A DNA stretch of 18,379 nucleotides from Syntrophales bacterium (GTDB lineage: Bacteria; Desulfobacterota; Syntrophia; Syntrophales; UBA8958), in NCBI GenBank assembly GCA_023231165.1, contig JALNVY010000021.1, forward strand, positions 1 through 18,379, written 5' to 3'. Shown here in pieces: positions 1 through 8,357 of this stretch. Each line of letters starts with the position of its first letter. Position 1 is the first letter of the stretch. The notes under the pieces were generated by a model. It searched no databases, had not been told where the DNA came from, and saw nothing but the letters and a program-made list of their open reading frames with translations. Both the position numbers and the translations under genes were made by a program.

Positions 1-918
1 ACGCAACAAATAAATCTCGCAATCGAAATCGGGTCGCTGAAGCTGAAGAACCCCGTAATGACAGCGTCAGGAACCTTCGGTTATGGCGAAGAATACGCCC
101 CGTATGCGGACCTTAACCGTCTCGGAGCAATCATCGTCAAAGGGTTGTCATTGAAGCCGCGCCACGGCAATCCCTCACCGCGCATTATGGAAACGCCTGC
201 CGGCATGCTTAACGCCATCGGTTTGCAGAATGTTGGCGTTAAAAACTTTATCCGGGACAAACTACCCTATCTTCGACAATTCGATACCGCAATTATTGCC
301 AATGTTTATGGGGAAACGATCGAGGAGTATCTCCGGGTCAGCGAGATCTTGACGGCGGCAGGTGGAGTTCATGCCCTGGAAATCAATGTGTCCTGTCCCA
401 ATGTTAAAAAAGGCGGCGTCGCCTTCGGAACGGACCCGGATATGATCGCGGAAGTGACAGTGGGAGTTAGGGGGGTTACCGATCTGCCCGTGATCGTCAA
501 ACTTTCTCCTAACGTCACGGACATTGCCGTCATGGCAAAAGCGGCGGAAGCCGCCGGGGCCGATGCCGTATCGCTGATTAATACGATTACCGGTATGTCT
601 GTCGATGTAGAGAAAAGAATCCCCCATCTGAAAAATGTTACCGGGGGATTGTCCGGCCCGGCCATCAAGCCGGTCGCGCTGAGAATGGTCTGGCAGGCGG
701 CCAGTCAGGTCCAGATTCCCGTCATTGGCGTAGGCGGAATAATGTCTGCCGCTGATGCCCTGGAATTTTTCATCGTCGGGGCCCGGGCGATTCAGGTAGG
801 GACAGCTAATTTTCTAGACCCCCGGGTGACCATGAGTATTATCGAAGGCATAGAGGCGTATATGAAGAGACATCACATCGTCGCTGTGGATGAGATCGTG
901 GGATCATTGAGAACATAG
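1..918 (+). CDS. pyrD: Dihydroorotate dehydrogenase, class 1B type, catalytic subunit (5'-truncated by window edge)
   Basis: Oxidises dihydroorotate to orotate in de novo pyrimidine synthesis in the cytoplasm. The open frame runs from base 1 without a start, so the true start lies just outside the window; the ATG at 58 is internal because conserved family sequence (INLAIEIGSLKLKNPVM) precedes it. Visible features are the early MTASGTFG FMN-binding segment, the substrate loop INVSCPN whose Cys is the class 1 catalytic base, a KLSPNVTD strand, NTITGM, GLSGPAIKP and the C-terminal phosphate-binding GVGGIMSAADALEF and GARAIQVGTA. The short class 1 layout without a membrane-anchoring N-terminus, and the Cys base, fit PyrDB, which normally works with the PyrK flavin/FeS subunit. 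PyrK is not visible here and would be expected upstream. The next gene begins 20 nt downstream, so the two are probably co-transcribed. Confidence 0.95.
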   Translation, partial: TQQINLAIEIGSLKLKNPVMTASGTFGYGEEYAPYADLNRLGAIIVKGLSLKPRHGNPSPRIMETPAGMLNAIGLQNVGVKNFIRDKLPYLRQFDTAIIANVYGETIEEYLRVSEILTAAGGVHALEINVSCPNVKKGGVAFGTDPDMIAEVTVGVRGVTDLPVIVKLSPNVTDIAVMAKAAEAAGADAVSLINTITGMSVDVEKRIPHLKNVTGGLSGPAIKPVALRMVWQAASQVQIPVIGVGGIMSAADALEFFIVGARAIQVGTANFLDPRVTMSIIEGIEAYMKRHHIVAVDEIVGSLRT

Positions 919-938
919 AGCGTGCGGAGGATAATATT

Positions 939-1622
939 ATGGCGGGATACGAGGTAATTGCCGAAGGCATTTATCTGGTAGGTGGTCCGAATATTTCACG
1001 ATCTGAGGATGCCACGGTTTTCGTTGTTGATTTTGAAGGCGAACTCCTCATGATTGATTCCGGGTCCGGACGGAGCTCCCGTGTTCTCGAAGATAATATT
1101 CGCGCCACCGGCCTGGATCCCCATAAGATCAACCGCCTGATTTTAACTCATTGCCATATCGATCACATCGGCTCTGCCCCTTATTTCCGTAGCGAATTTG
1201 GATGCCGGCTCCTTATTCACGAGGAGGACGCGGAAGCGATTGAAACGGGTGATCCGGTGCGAACGGCGGCAAACTGGTATGAAACGGATTTTCCTCCCAC
1301 TAAGATCGATGAAAAATTAAAAGGCGGTGGGGGGTGGCTGGATTTCGGGAAAGACAAACTCCATTGGCTGCACACGCCCGGACATACCCCCGGTTCAATT
1401 TGTCTTTATCTCGATCGGGGCGGGAAAAGGATTCTTTTCGGCCAGGATATTCATGGACCGTTTCTGCCCAGCTTCAGATCGGATATCGGAAAGTGGCAGG
1501 AGTCGATGGAGAAACTATTGCAATTAAAGGCAGATATCCTCTGTGAGGGTCATTTCGGTATCTTTCAGCCCCAAGAGCGCGTAACGGGTTATATAAAAAA
1601 ATATTTGCGCCAGAACAGTTAA
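939..1622 (+). CDS. MBL-fold metallo-hydrolase
   Basis: A 227-residue metallo-beta-lactamase-fold hydrolase. All expected metal ligands are present: H71-C-H73-I-D75-H76, H149 in TPGHTPGS, D170 in LFGQDIHGP and H205 in CEGHFG. This is a complete two-metal site, so it should be catalytically competent. It has no signal peptide or membrane segment and should be cytoplasmic. The family includes glyoxalase II-like thioesterases, lactonases and many uncharacterised hydrolases, and the sequence does not settle the substrate. The start is supported by GGAGG at 926-930, 8 nt before the ATG. It follows pyrD by 20 nt, suggesting one transcript, but no functional link to pyrimidine synthesis is evident. 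Its stop codon lies 2 nt from the stop of the convergent HD-GYP gene, and no terminator hairpin fits between them. Confidence 0.9.
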   Translation: MAGYEVIAEGIYLVGGPNISRSEDATVFVVDFEGELLMIDSGSGRSSRVLEDNIRATGLDPHKINRLILTHCHIDHIGSAPYFRSEFGCRLLIHEEDAEAIETGDPVRTAANWYETDFPPTKIDEKLKGGGGWLDFGKDKLHWLHTPGHTPGSICLYLDRGGKRILFGQDIHGPFLPSFRSDIGKWQESMEKLLQLKADILCEGHFGIFQPQERVTGYIKKYLRQNS

Positions 1623-1624
1623 CG

Positions 1625-3538
1625 TCACTTCTGCGTATGCGGTAGCCCAAGCCCTTGTCCATAGAGGCGCAGACAGGCATCGACGACCTCGGAGTCGTAA
1701 AGAATCCCCCTGTTTTTCGTGATTTCATCCAGAGCCTGATCGATGCCCAGCGCCGCCCGATAAGGACGATGGGATGACATGGAATCGATGACGTCAGCTA
1801 CGGCTATAATTCTAGCTTCCAGGCAGATTTGATCTCCCGACAAACCATGCGGGTATCCGGAACCATCTATGCGCTCATGATGCTGTACGATAATGGGGGC
1901 AATAGGTACGGGGAAGTCAATGTTTTTTAAGATGACATGTCCCATTTCAGGGTGTGACTTGATAATATTGTACTCAATATCACTCAAATTACTGGGCTTA
2001 CTGAGAATTTCTGCGGGAATATAAATTTTCCCGATATCGTGGGTTTCGGCGCTGACCTTGATGACATCCGTCTGTTCCTGGGAAAGATCCATTGCCTGGG
2101 CAATTGCTTCGGCGATCCTGGCAACGGCGCGCTGATGTCCGGCCGTGTAAGGGTCCCTCATTTCAACCATGGCGGAAATAGTAGCGATAACGCCGTCCAT
2201 CATCCGTTTCAGTTTCTTGATATTGTTTTCCAGGGAGATTTTATTGAGAACGTGCTCGTTGACATCATGGGTGACCACGACGGCATGGGTGATCTCACCA
2301 TCTATTGATCGTCGGTATGGGTAATAACAAACATCATAGTGACGTAATCCCCCCCCGTCAAACTCAAAGGATTCCTGGTAGGAAAACTCGTGTCCGGAGA
2401 AACAGCGGTCCAGATGCGATTTGATGATATCGGCCGACGCCGGGCCCCAGATCTCCTGGACGGTCTTTTCGAGGATCTGATCGGGGCTCTTATTATGGGC
2501 GACGCAGTAAGATCGGCTTACAGCTTCGTACCGCATGTCTCTATTGATAAGGGTCATGAATTCACGAGCAGTATTCACAATAAAGGCATACCTTCTCCAC
2601 ATCTCCTGTGTTTCCTGCAGCGACGCTTCGATTTGTTTTCTTTCGTGAATTTCCCTGACAAGGGTTGCGCTTTTTTCTTTCAGCAACATTACCTGCTGTT
2701 CTGATCGGTGGTGAAGGACAGTATTTTTCAAGGCGAAATTAATTGTTGAGAGCATGACGGAAATCGTCTGGAGATCTTCATCAACGAAAGGTTTACGATC
2801 CTCATCACGAACCAGCATCAGGACGGCCGTCATATCATCTTCGTTGATAACCGGGATGGAAAGGGTAGATTTATTGCCCAGACCGGTAGATGCGATCTGG
2901 GGTTTCATTTTTAAAATGGCGAGGCGGGCTTGACACTCAAGGTTATTAATCAAGGTTTCTTTATCAGACTGTTGCGCAAGGGTATCGCCATGAAGAAGCT
3001 GAAGAGGTTGGTCCTTTTCAAGGAGATAAATTACGGCGAAGGTCGCATTGGCAACACTTTGAGACTTACCGGCCAGAGCCTCCAGTAAGTTCTTGATATC
3101 AATAGTATGATTGGCTATTTCGGCGAGTTCTTTAACGGCGAGGAGTTCATTTACCCTGTTTTTCAATTCTATTGTCGTTTCCTGAAACTTGACAAGAAGA
3201 CCTTGGAATGAATGGCTGATATCGTTTAGTTCCATTATATCAGCGTTGCTGTCAATGTCGCTTTGGATATTTATTCCCGTCGCGGCTTTTTCGGCGATAA
3301 AAGATACCTTGAGAATCCGGTCAAAGATCTGGCGCAGAAAGATCAGGCCTGATAAAACTACAAAGAGGATCATAAGATAGGCAATAATATGCTCCGTATT
3401 ATCAAATGCCTCCTTCGTATAGAGGATATAGGTGAGAATGGAAAAAGGCAGGACAAATACGAGCGCCTGAATAATAACCAGCTTGTATTGTAGACCTTGT
3501 CCCTCAATGCTCAACCTTTTTAAAATAGATGTAGACAT
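1625..3538 (-). CDS. Membrane-anchored GAF/PAS/HD-GYP sensor, putative c-di-GMP phosphodiesterase
   Basis: Putative cyclic-di-GMP hydrolase. Numbered from the ATG at 3544 (639 residues), it has two transmembrane helices at about 21-42 and 52-72 with a very short loop, a GAF-like region at about 140-275, a coiled-coil linker at about 280-315, a PAS domain at about 315-432 and an HD-GYP domain at about 440-632. HD-GYP signatures are H470, H502-D503 in HDIGK, H531, H555-H556-E557, GSGYP at 561-565 and D584 in VADVID. The metal and GYP motifs are complete, so activity is expected. The short extramembrane loop suggests sensing by the cytosolic GAF/PAS modules. The start at 3538 is preferred: AGGAG at 3547-3551 lies 8 nt from this ATG but only 2 nt from the ATG at 3544. 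It converges tail to tail with the MBL gene. A TATAAT at 3602-3607 upstream lacks a matching -35. Confidence 0.92.
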   Translation of the reverse strand: MSTSILKRLSIEGQGLQYKLVIIQALVFVLPFSILTYILYTKEAFDNTEHIIAYLMILFVVLSGLIFLRQIFDRILKVSFIAEKAATGINIQSDIDSNADIMELNDISHSFQGLLVKFQETTIELKNRVNELLAVKELAEIANHTIDIKNLLEALAGKSQSVANATFAVIYLLEKDQPLQLLHGDTLAQQSDKETLINNLECQARLAILKMKPQIASTGLGNKSTLSIPVINEDDMTAVLMLVRDEDRKPFVDEDLQTISVMLSTINFALKNTVLHHRSEQQVMLLKEKSATLVREIHERKQIEASLQETQEMWRRYAFIVNTAREFMTLINRDMRYEAVSRSYCVAHNKSPDQILEKTVQEIWGPASADIIKSHLDRCFSGHEFSYQESFEFDGGGLRHYDVCYYPYRRSIDGEITHAVVVTHDVNEHVLNKISLENNIKKLKRMMDGVIATISAMVEMRDPYTAGHQRAVARIAEAIAQAMDLSQEQTDVIKVSAETHDIGKIYIPAEILSKPSNLSDIEYNIIKSHPEMGHVILKNIDFPVPIAPIIVQHHERIDGSGYPHGLSGDQICLEARIIAVADVIDSMSSHRPYRAALGIDQALDEITKNRGILYDSEVVDACLRLYGQGLGLPHTQK

Positions 3539-3546
3539 AATCATGA

Positions 3547-3551
3547 CTCCT
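3547..3551 (-). promoter_or_regulatory. Ribosome binding site that selects the HD-GYP start
   Basis: The minus strand reads GAGGAGTC then ATGATTATG. The AGGAG core is 2 nt from the first ATG, which is too close, and 8 nt from the second, which is a normal distance. This favours the second ATG (position 3538) and a protein two residues shorter than the longest frame. Confidence 0.6.
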
Positions 3552-3617
3552 CAAAGTCGATAAGTTTCTCAAATTTGAAAAGACTAACAAAAACGAACAA
3601 AATTATAAAGTGTTATT

Positions 3618-3631
3618 TTGGGGACAGATTT
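3618..3631 (+). repeat. REP-like half motif TTGGGGACAGATTT at the hrpA 3' end
   Basis: The 14-nt motif directly abuts and overlaps by one base the TGA stop of hrpA. A near-identical copy (13/14, TTGGGGACGGATTT) lies on the opposite strand 10 nt beyond the stop of the MuiA-like gene at 13810-13823. There the motif is one arm of an imperfect palindrome; here the second arm is missing. I associate this motif with dispersed palindromic repeats in deltaproteobacterial genomes, but that is recollection. Two copies in one window is what the sequence shows. Confidence 0.5.
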
Positions 3632-6600
3632 CAGATAATAGTTTGGATCTCGGCAATCTTTCTTTCGAGCCGTTTTCCGGATACGGGAAACGGAGTCTTG
3701 AGTTCCTGAGCGAAGAGGGACACTTTATACTCCTCAATCATCCAGAATAGCTCGTCAATGGCTGCTTTTTTTCCGTCTGATATCAGTGCCGAGTTATCAT
3801 TTCTGAGGGTTTGCCACGTAGTGGTGTAAGATTGAATTTCCCGCGATCTGTCCAGGGCCTTTTCGAGGTGGAAAAGGCCTCTGTCAGCGCGAATTTCCAG
3901 GGCGCAGATGTAGCGGCTCAATTGCGATATCCTTTCGTGAGGATAAGACTCGAGAAAATCAAGAGGAAGAAGCGCTGCGAGTTCCTGCCGCAACTGGCGG
4001 AGATAGGATACGGCCTGACCATGGGAATGATTCTGCTTTTCAAGGCGGTTCAGGGTCTGAATGGTCTGGAAATTAGCCTCCAGAACCGGCATCGCCAGAG
4101 AGAGGGCATCCTGCCCCTTGGGGATAATATTTGATCGCATTTTTTGGGCATAGTCGATAAATAGTTCTTTATTTCTTATATATACAAAGAATAGATCATG
4201 TATCACTTTATTGTAGAGGATCCTGGCGACGGACCTGGTTCCCCCAAACATTTCCGCCCAGATTTTCAGATTTCCTGTCGGGACCAAGGTTTTTCTCAAA
4301 TACTTTAATTCACCCTCAAAGTGTTTTTCAAAAAGGGCGGCCACCCCGGAGCGGTGGGATGCCTCGGCCTCGGGGAAGGAAGGGAAAAGACGCAAATTTA
4401 TGCTTCCTTCCGTATACTCCAGGGCAGGGAAGACGACACCCGCCGGCTGGCCGGGATTTCCCAGGGGGATGGATTCCGGCAAGTCCCCGAAATCCCAAGC
4501 GGTGATATTTTCACGTTCCCATGTTTTGCGGGCCCTTTGGAAGCTTTCCGATTGAATCTGACCGAGGAACTGTTCATGCAAGCTGTTTATATCCCGGCCG
4601 CTGGCCAGGGTTTGACCATTTTCATCGGCGACAACAAAGCGCATCTTCAGTTGGTCGGGCAACGCCGTAAGGGGCCACACGGCAGGAGGGACGGTAACGC
4701 CGAATTGCTCCTTTAAAATTCTGCCGAGAACAATTGGCAGATTCTGCTCGGTCCTAGGCAGATGCATAATGAGCGTCTCCGCCACAGTTTTCAAGGACGG
4801 TAATTGCTTGCGGTAAAGTTTAGGGAGTCCCCTGACCAGGGAATGAACCTGTTCCGGAAGCAAACCGGGCACGGCCATTTCAAAGGAATGGGGAGAAAGC
4901 GCCGTAATGATGGAGGCAGGGATTTCGGCGGTGACGCCGTCTTCCGGCGTTCCCGGCGTGAAGCGGTAGGTCAGGGGGATGCGGACCCCATGGACAACCG
5001 TCTCGTCAGGCCAGGCGCTCAAAGCCTCGGTATCCGGGGATTGAAGAAGAATATCCTCTTCCTTCATCCGGAGAAAATCCTCACCTCCCTGTTGGCGGAT
5101 GTATTTCTGGAAGGTCCGCTCGTCATGAATTTTTAGTAGCCGCTGGCGGTAAAAACTGAAGACGGTCTCTTCGTCGAGGAAGACTCCCTGACGGCGGAGC
5201 TTGTTTTCCATGATGCGGACCTTTTCGATGACCTCCTCGTTGTAACGCAGGAACGGATAGTCCCTTTTCATGGACCCCCGCATGAGCCCTTCACGAATGA
5301 AAATATCGTTGGCGGCGGCAGGATCGATCCGGCCATACGAAACTATTCTCCGGGGGATGATCAAGAGACCGAAGAGGCTCACCTGGGCGAAGGCCTGGAC
5401 TTCCCCCCGTTCTTTGCTCCAGTGGGGTTCGGAATAGGTCACCCGACACAACGGACCGGCGACTTCTTCAATCCATTCCGGCTGGATCGTGGCCACCGTG
5501 CGTGCATAGAGTCTCGACGTCTCCACCCATTCCGCGGCAACGATCCATTGCCCGCCGCCGCCGCGTTTGAATAGCCCGGAACCGGGAAAGATCATTGCTT
5601 CCTTGCCTTTGGGGGCGGTGTAGATATTCTTCTCCTTTTTCATGGCGATACCGGAAAGAAGCCCGCTCAAAATCGCCTTGTGGATGGTTGCATATTTATC
5701 TTCCGCCTGCTCGGATTTTTCTTTTGTCAGCACCGGGAGGGAAGGGCAGTGATTGAATTCCGAGGCAACATCCTGTTGCAGTTCCCCCCCGTCAATTCGA
5801 TCCGGCTTCCGGGTGTGGCGCTGCTTCATCTCTTCAGCGACGATGATCCGGAGCTGGCGATAAAGATCCTGCCATTCCCGCATCCGCCGGTAAGAGAGAA
5901 AATGTTCCCGGCAGAATTTTCGCAGCCGACTCTGAAATTTATCTTTTTCCCCTGCTTCGTGATAAACGTTCCAGATCCGCAGCAAAGTTACAAAGTCCGA
6001 AGCCGGGTCCCGGAAACGGGCGTGCATCTGATCCGCCTGGGCGGCTTTCTCCTGGGGACGCTCCCGGGGATCGACAATGCTCAGGGCCGCGGTGATGATC
6101 AAAATTTCTTCAAGGCAGCCTCGTTTCATGGCCTCGATGATCATCCTCGCAATGCGCGGGTCGAGAGGCAAGCGGGCCATCAGGCGGCCAATATCGCTCA
6201 GTACGGGCTTTTCTTCGATCCGGACGGCGCCGAGTTCCTTGAGAATCTCCATGGCATCAGTGAGCTGTTTCTTGGCCGGGGGATCCAGGAAAGGGAAGGT
6301 GTAAACATCCCCGATCGCGAGGTAGAGCATGCGCAGGACAACTCCGGCCAGATTGGCGCGGATGATCTCCGGCGGGGTAAAGGCAGGGCGGGTCAGGTAA
6401 TCGTTTTTCTCGTAGAGGCGGATACAGATCCCGTTACGAACCCGGCCGCAACGCCCCTGCCGCTGATCGGCGCTGCCTCGGGAGATATTCTGAATGGGCA
6501 GGCTGGCCGTGCGCGTCCGGGGGTTATACTGGGCGATCCGCGCCAGGCCTGTATCGATAACGTAACGGATATTAGGAATGGTAATGGATGTCTCCGCCAC

Positions 6601-7509
6601 GTTTGTGGCGACGACAATCTTTTGCCGCGCTGAAGGCTGAAAAACCCGCTGCTGCTCCGCCCAGGTCAGGCGGGAAAACATGGGCAGGATCGTCATATTC
6701 TTTCTAAAGCGTCCCGCAAGCAAGTCGCAGGTCTCCCGAATATCCTGCTCCGTAGGCATAAATATGAGGATGTCCCCCTGGTCGCGATCCTCCCGCAGTA
6801 CCTCCACCGCCTCCACCGCCGCGTCGAGATAAGAGCCGCCGTCGCCATTATCATCACCTTCGGGGACGAGGGGCCGGTAGCGTACCTCCACAGGATAGAG
6901 CCGCCCGGAAATCTGAATGATGGGAGCCTTGTTGAAGGCTTGGGAAAATTTCTCCGTATCGATGGTGGCCGAGGTGATGATGACTTTCATATCCGGGCGC
7001 CGGGGGAGGATCGTTCGGAGGATACCGATGATGAAATCGATATTGAGGTTCCGTTCATGGGCCTCATCGACGATGATGGTGTCATAGCGGCGCAGGAGGC
7101 GATCCCCTTGGGCCTCCATGAGCAGCACGCCGTCCGTCATCAGCTTGATATAGGAATGAAGCCCCGCCTTTTCATCGAAACGGATCTTGTAGGCGATGGA
7201 TTGGCTGATCTGTTCGCCCAGTTCTTCGGCGATGCGCTGGGCGACCGTAATCGCCGCCACCCGCCGGGGCTGGGTGCAACCGATCAGTCCCCGGATTCCC
7301 CGCCCGGCGTCCAGGCACATCTTGGGGATCTGGGTCGATTTTCCGGACCCTGTCTCCCCCGCGATGATCAGTACCTGATGCTTCCTGATCGCCGCCACGA
7401 TTTCTTCTTTCCGGGCGGTAATCGGCAGTTGGACGGGATAAGAGGTCTTTGGCGCCAGGGCCTGACGTTCTTCCCATCTTTTTTGCAGCGGCGAAGGCTT
7501 TCGTTCCAT
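3631..7509 (-). CDS. hrpA: ATP-dependent RNA helicase HrpA (DEAH family)
   Basis: A 1292-residue DEAH/RHA helicase acting on RNA or ribosome complexes in the cytoplasm; its length is close to the roughly 1300 residues of E. coli HrpA. Motifs in order are Walker A GETGSGKST at 51-59, TQPRRVAA (motif Ia) at 79-86, DEAH at 148-151, SAT at 180-182, TNVAETSITIP (motif V) and QRQGRCGR (motif VI). The helicase-associated HA2/OB region follows, then a long C-terminal half of the DUF3418 type typical of HrpA and absent from HrpB. The ATG at 7507-7509 has a modest AGGGA site just upstream. It stands alone on the minus strand, 92 nt upstream of the HD-GYP start. A small diverged relic of a second hrpA lies upstream at 8333-8432. 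No frame break or missing motif is visible, so this copy should be functional. Confidence 0.96.
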   Translation of the reverse strand: MERKPSPLQKRWEERQALAPKTSYPVQLPITARKEEIVAAIRKHQVLIIAGETGSGKSTQIPKMCLDAGRGIRGLIGCTQPRRVAAITVAQRIAEELGEQISQSIAYKIRFDEKAGLHSYIKLMTDGVLLMEAQGDRLLRRYDTIIVDEAHERNLNIDFIIGILRTILPRRPDMKVIITSATIDTEKFSQAFNKAPIIQISGRLYPVEVRYRPLVPEGDDNGDGGSYLDAAVEAVEVLREDRDQGDILIFMPTEQDIRETCDLLAGRFRKNMTILPMFSRLTWAEQQRVFQPSARQKIVVATNVAETSITIPNIRYVIDTGLARIAQYNPRTRTASLPIQNISRGSADQRQGRCGRVRNGICIRLYEKNDYLTRPAFTPPEIIRANLAGVVLRMLYLAIGDVYTFPFLDPPAKKQLTDAMEILKELGAVRIEEKPVLSDIGRLMARLPLDPRIARMIIEAMKRGCLEEILIITAALSIVDPRERPQEKAAQADQMHARFRDPASDFVTLLRIWNVYHEAGEKDKFQSRLRKFCREHFLSYRRMREWQDLYRQLRIIVAEEMKQRHTRKPDRIDGGELQQDVASEFNHCPSLPVLTKEKSEQAEDKYATIHKAILSGLLSGIAMKKEKNIYTAPKGKEAMIFPGSGLFKRGGGGQWIVAAEWVETSRLYARTVATIQPEWIEEVAGPLCRVTYSEPHWSKERGEVQAFAQVSLFGLLIIPRRIVSYGRIDPAAANDIFIREGLMRGSMKRDYPFLRYNEEVIEKVRIMENKLRRQGVFLDEETVFSFYRQRLLKIHDERTFQKYIRQQGGEDFLRMKEEDILLQSPDTEALSAWPDETVVHGVRIPLTYRFTPGTPEDGVTAEIPASIITALSPHSFEMAVPGLLPEQVHSLVRGLPKLYRKQLPSLKTVAETLIMHLPRTEQNLPIVLGRILKEQFGVTVPPAVWPLTALPDQLKMRFVVADENGQTLASGRDINSLHEQFLGQIQSESFQRARKTWERENITAWDFGDLPESIPLGNPGQPAGVVFPALEYTEGSINLRLFPSFPEAEASHRSGVAALFEKHFEGELKYLRKTLVPTGNLKIWAEMFGGTRSVARILYNKVIHDLFFVYIRNKELFIDYAQKMRSNIIPKGQDALSLAMPVLEANFQTIQTLNRLEKQNHSHGQAVSYLRQLRQELAALLPLDFLESYPHERISQLSRYICALEIRADRGLFHLEKALDRSREIQSYTTTWQTLRNDNSALISDGKKAAIDELFWMIEEYKVSLFAQELKTPFPVSGKRLERKIAEIQTII

Positions 7510-7516
7510 GCCGTCC

Positions 7517-7575
7517 CTATTCCATAACTAAAAAGGTTCTGTCAATGATCTATGCACATGATCTTGAAACATGTG
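7517..7575 (-). promoter_or_regulatory. Possible hrpA promoter with an adjacent inverted repeat
   Basis: On the minus strand a perfect TTGACA lies at 7540-7545, 17 nt from a poor -10 (GAATAG, 7517-7522), which would give a very short leader before the hrpA ATG. About 10 nt further upstream is an inverted repeat, CACATG at 7555-7560 and CATGTG at 7570-7575, a possible regulator site. The -35 is convincing but the -10 is not, so this is weak. Confidence 0.28.
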
Positions 7576-7655
7576 ATTATCTTCTATGGCTATCGTTATC
7601 CCTCTCTCTTCCCCAACCGCATCGCCAACCCCTGATTTTCGATGCCAAATATCCC

Positions 7656-7684
7656 TTGACTCCCAGAAACATCTCCCCTATACC
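7656..7684 (+). promoter_or_regulatory. Sigma70-type promoter for the membrane protein gene
   Basis: TTGACT at 7656-7661 (5/6 match) and TATACC at 7679-7684 (4/6) are separated by exactly 17 nt. Transcription would begin near 7691 and give a leader of about 55 nt, with AGGAAAG at about 7735-7741 as ribosome binding site for the ATG at 7746. The rest of the hrpA-to-membrane-gene gap shows no gene. Confidence 0.5.
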
Positions 7685-7745
7685 TCGACCCAACAAAAGC
7701 AATTTCTTATCCAACCGTCACTGATTCAGGACAAAGGAAAGTAAT

Positions 7746-8357
7746 ATGAAGAATACGGAAAGTTTCATTCCTGATTTTAAAGAGCTTGGACTTCTGATGC
7801 TGGGTTTTCTCCCATGGATGCTTTTTCTCTTTCTTTCCGGTCACACAATGACGAGCCTGAAGATCGCTATTGTCATCAGTCTGGTTGCTACGGTTATATT
7901 TGGTTATGGCGATTTAAAACGGGGCTTTATCCTTAGTTGGGGTACATTTATCTTTTTTTTAATTTGTCTCATCATGATTGATTTCCTGAATAATGAATGG
8001 ATGGCCATGGAAATGGATTTAGTGTCGAATGTGTCACTTGCAGGCATTATGTGGTTTACTGTTTTAATCGGTAAACCCTTTGCTCTGCAATACGCCCGGT
8101 TAGGTATGCCGAAGGAAAGCTGGAATGATCTCAGTTTCATACGTGGTTGCAGGTTCATCACCGTGGTGTGGGCCTGCCTGATGACCTTTGCGGCATTGAT
8201 ATCGATCCTCAAGCGAACCGCCTGGTTGCCTTTCCCCGATTGGGTTTATTTTGATCTAACCCTCTTAAATATTGTGGTTGGACTTGCTTTCACAACCATC
8301 TTTAAAAGGAAAAAACGGTTGCAACGCGAACTTGCCACCACTGCCGCATCGAGATAA
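7746..8357 (+). CDS. Six-helix integral membrane protein of unknown function, C-terminus altered
   Basis: A 203-residue inner-membrane protein. Hydrophobic helices lie at about 15-33, 37-54, 60-78, 93-112, 137-155 and 165-185, with the positive KRKKR after the last helix. The loop motif GKPFALQYAR followed by PKESW recalls an uncharacterised bacterial membrane family with a GKPFxLQYAR pattern; I know no function for it and do not assign one. The ATG has a good AGGAAAG site and a promoter upstream. The frame looks intact over its hydrophobic core. Its last seven or so codons and its TAA stop (8355-8357) lie inside a relic of an antisense hrpA sequence (8333-8432), so the original C-terminus appears to have been cut and replaced by chance codons. 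The change falls after the last helix, and the protein may still fold. Confidence 0.75.
   Translation: MKNTESFIPDFKELGLLMLGFLPWMLFLFLSGHTMTSLKIAIVISLVATVIFGYGDLKRGFILSWGTFIFFLICLIMIDFLNNEWMAMEMDLVSNVSLAGIMWFTVLIGKPFALQYARLGMPKESWNDLSFIRGCRFITVVWACLMTFAALISILKRTAWLPFPDWVYFDLTLLNIVVGLAFTTIFKRKKRLQRELATTAASR

Noticed and set aside
3602..3607. TATAAT on the minus strand as a promoter for the HD-GYP gene
   Set aside because: The hexamer is perfect, but no -35-like sequence occurs at 16-18 nt. It is in AT-rich DNA where chance matches are common.
5680..6633. 317-codon open frame on the plus strand inside hrpA
   Set aside because: It lies antisense to the conserved HrpA helicase and HA2 region. 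Its composition (rich in G, R and P) is what a GC-rich antisense frame gives, and it shows no recognisable domain.
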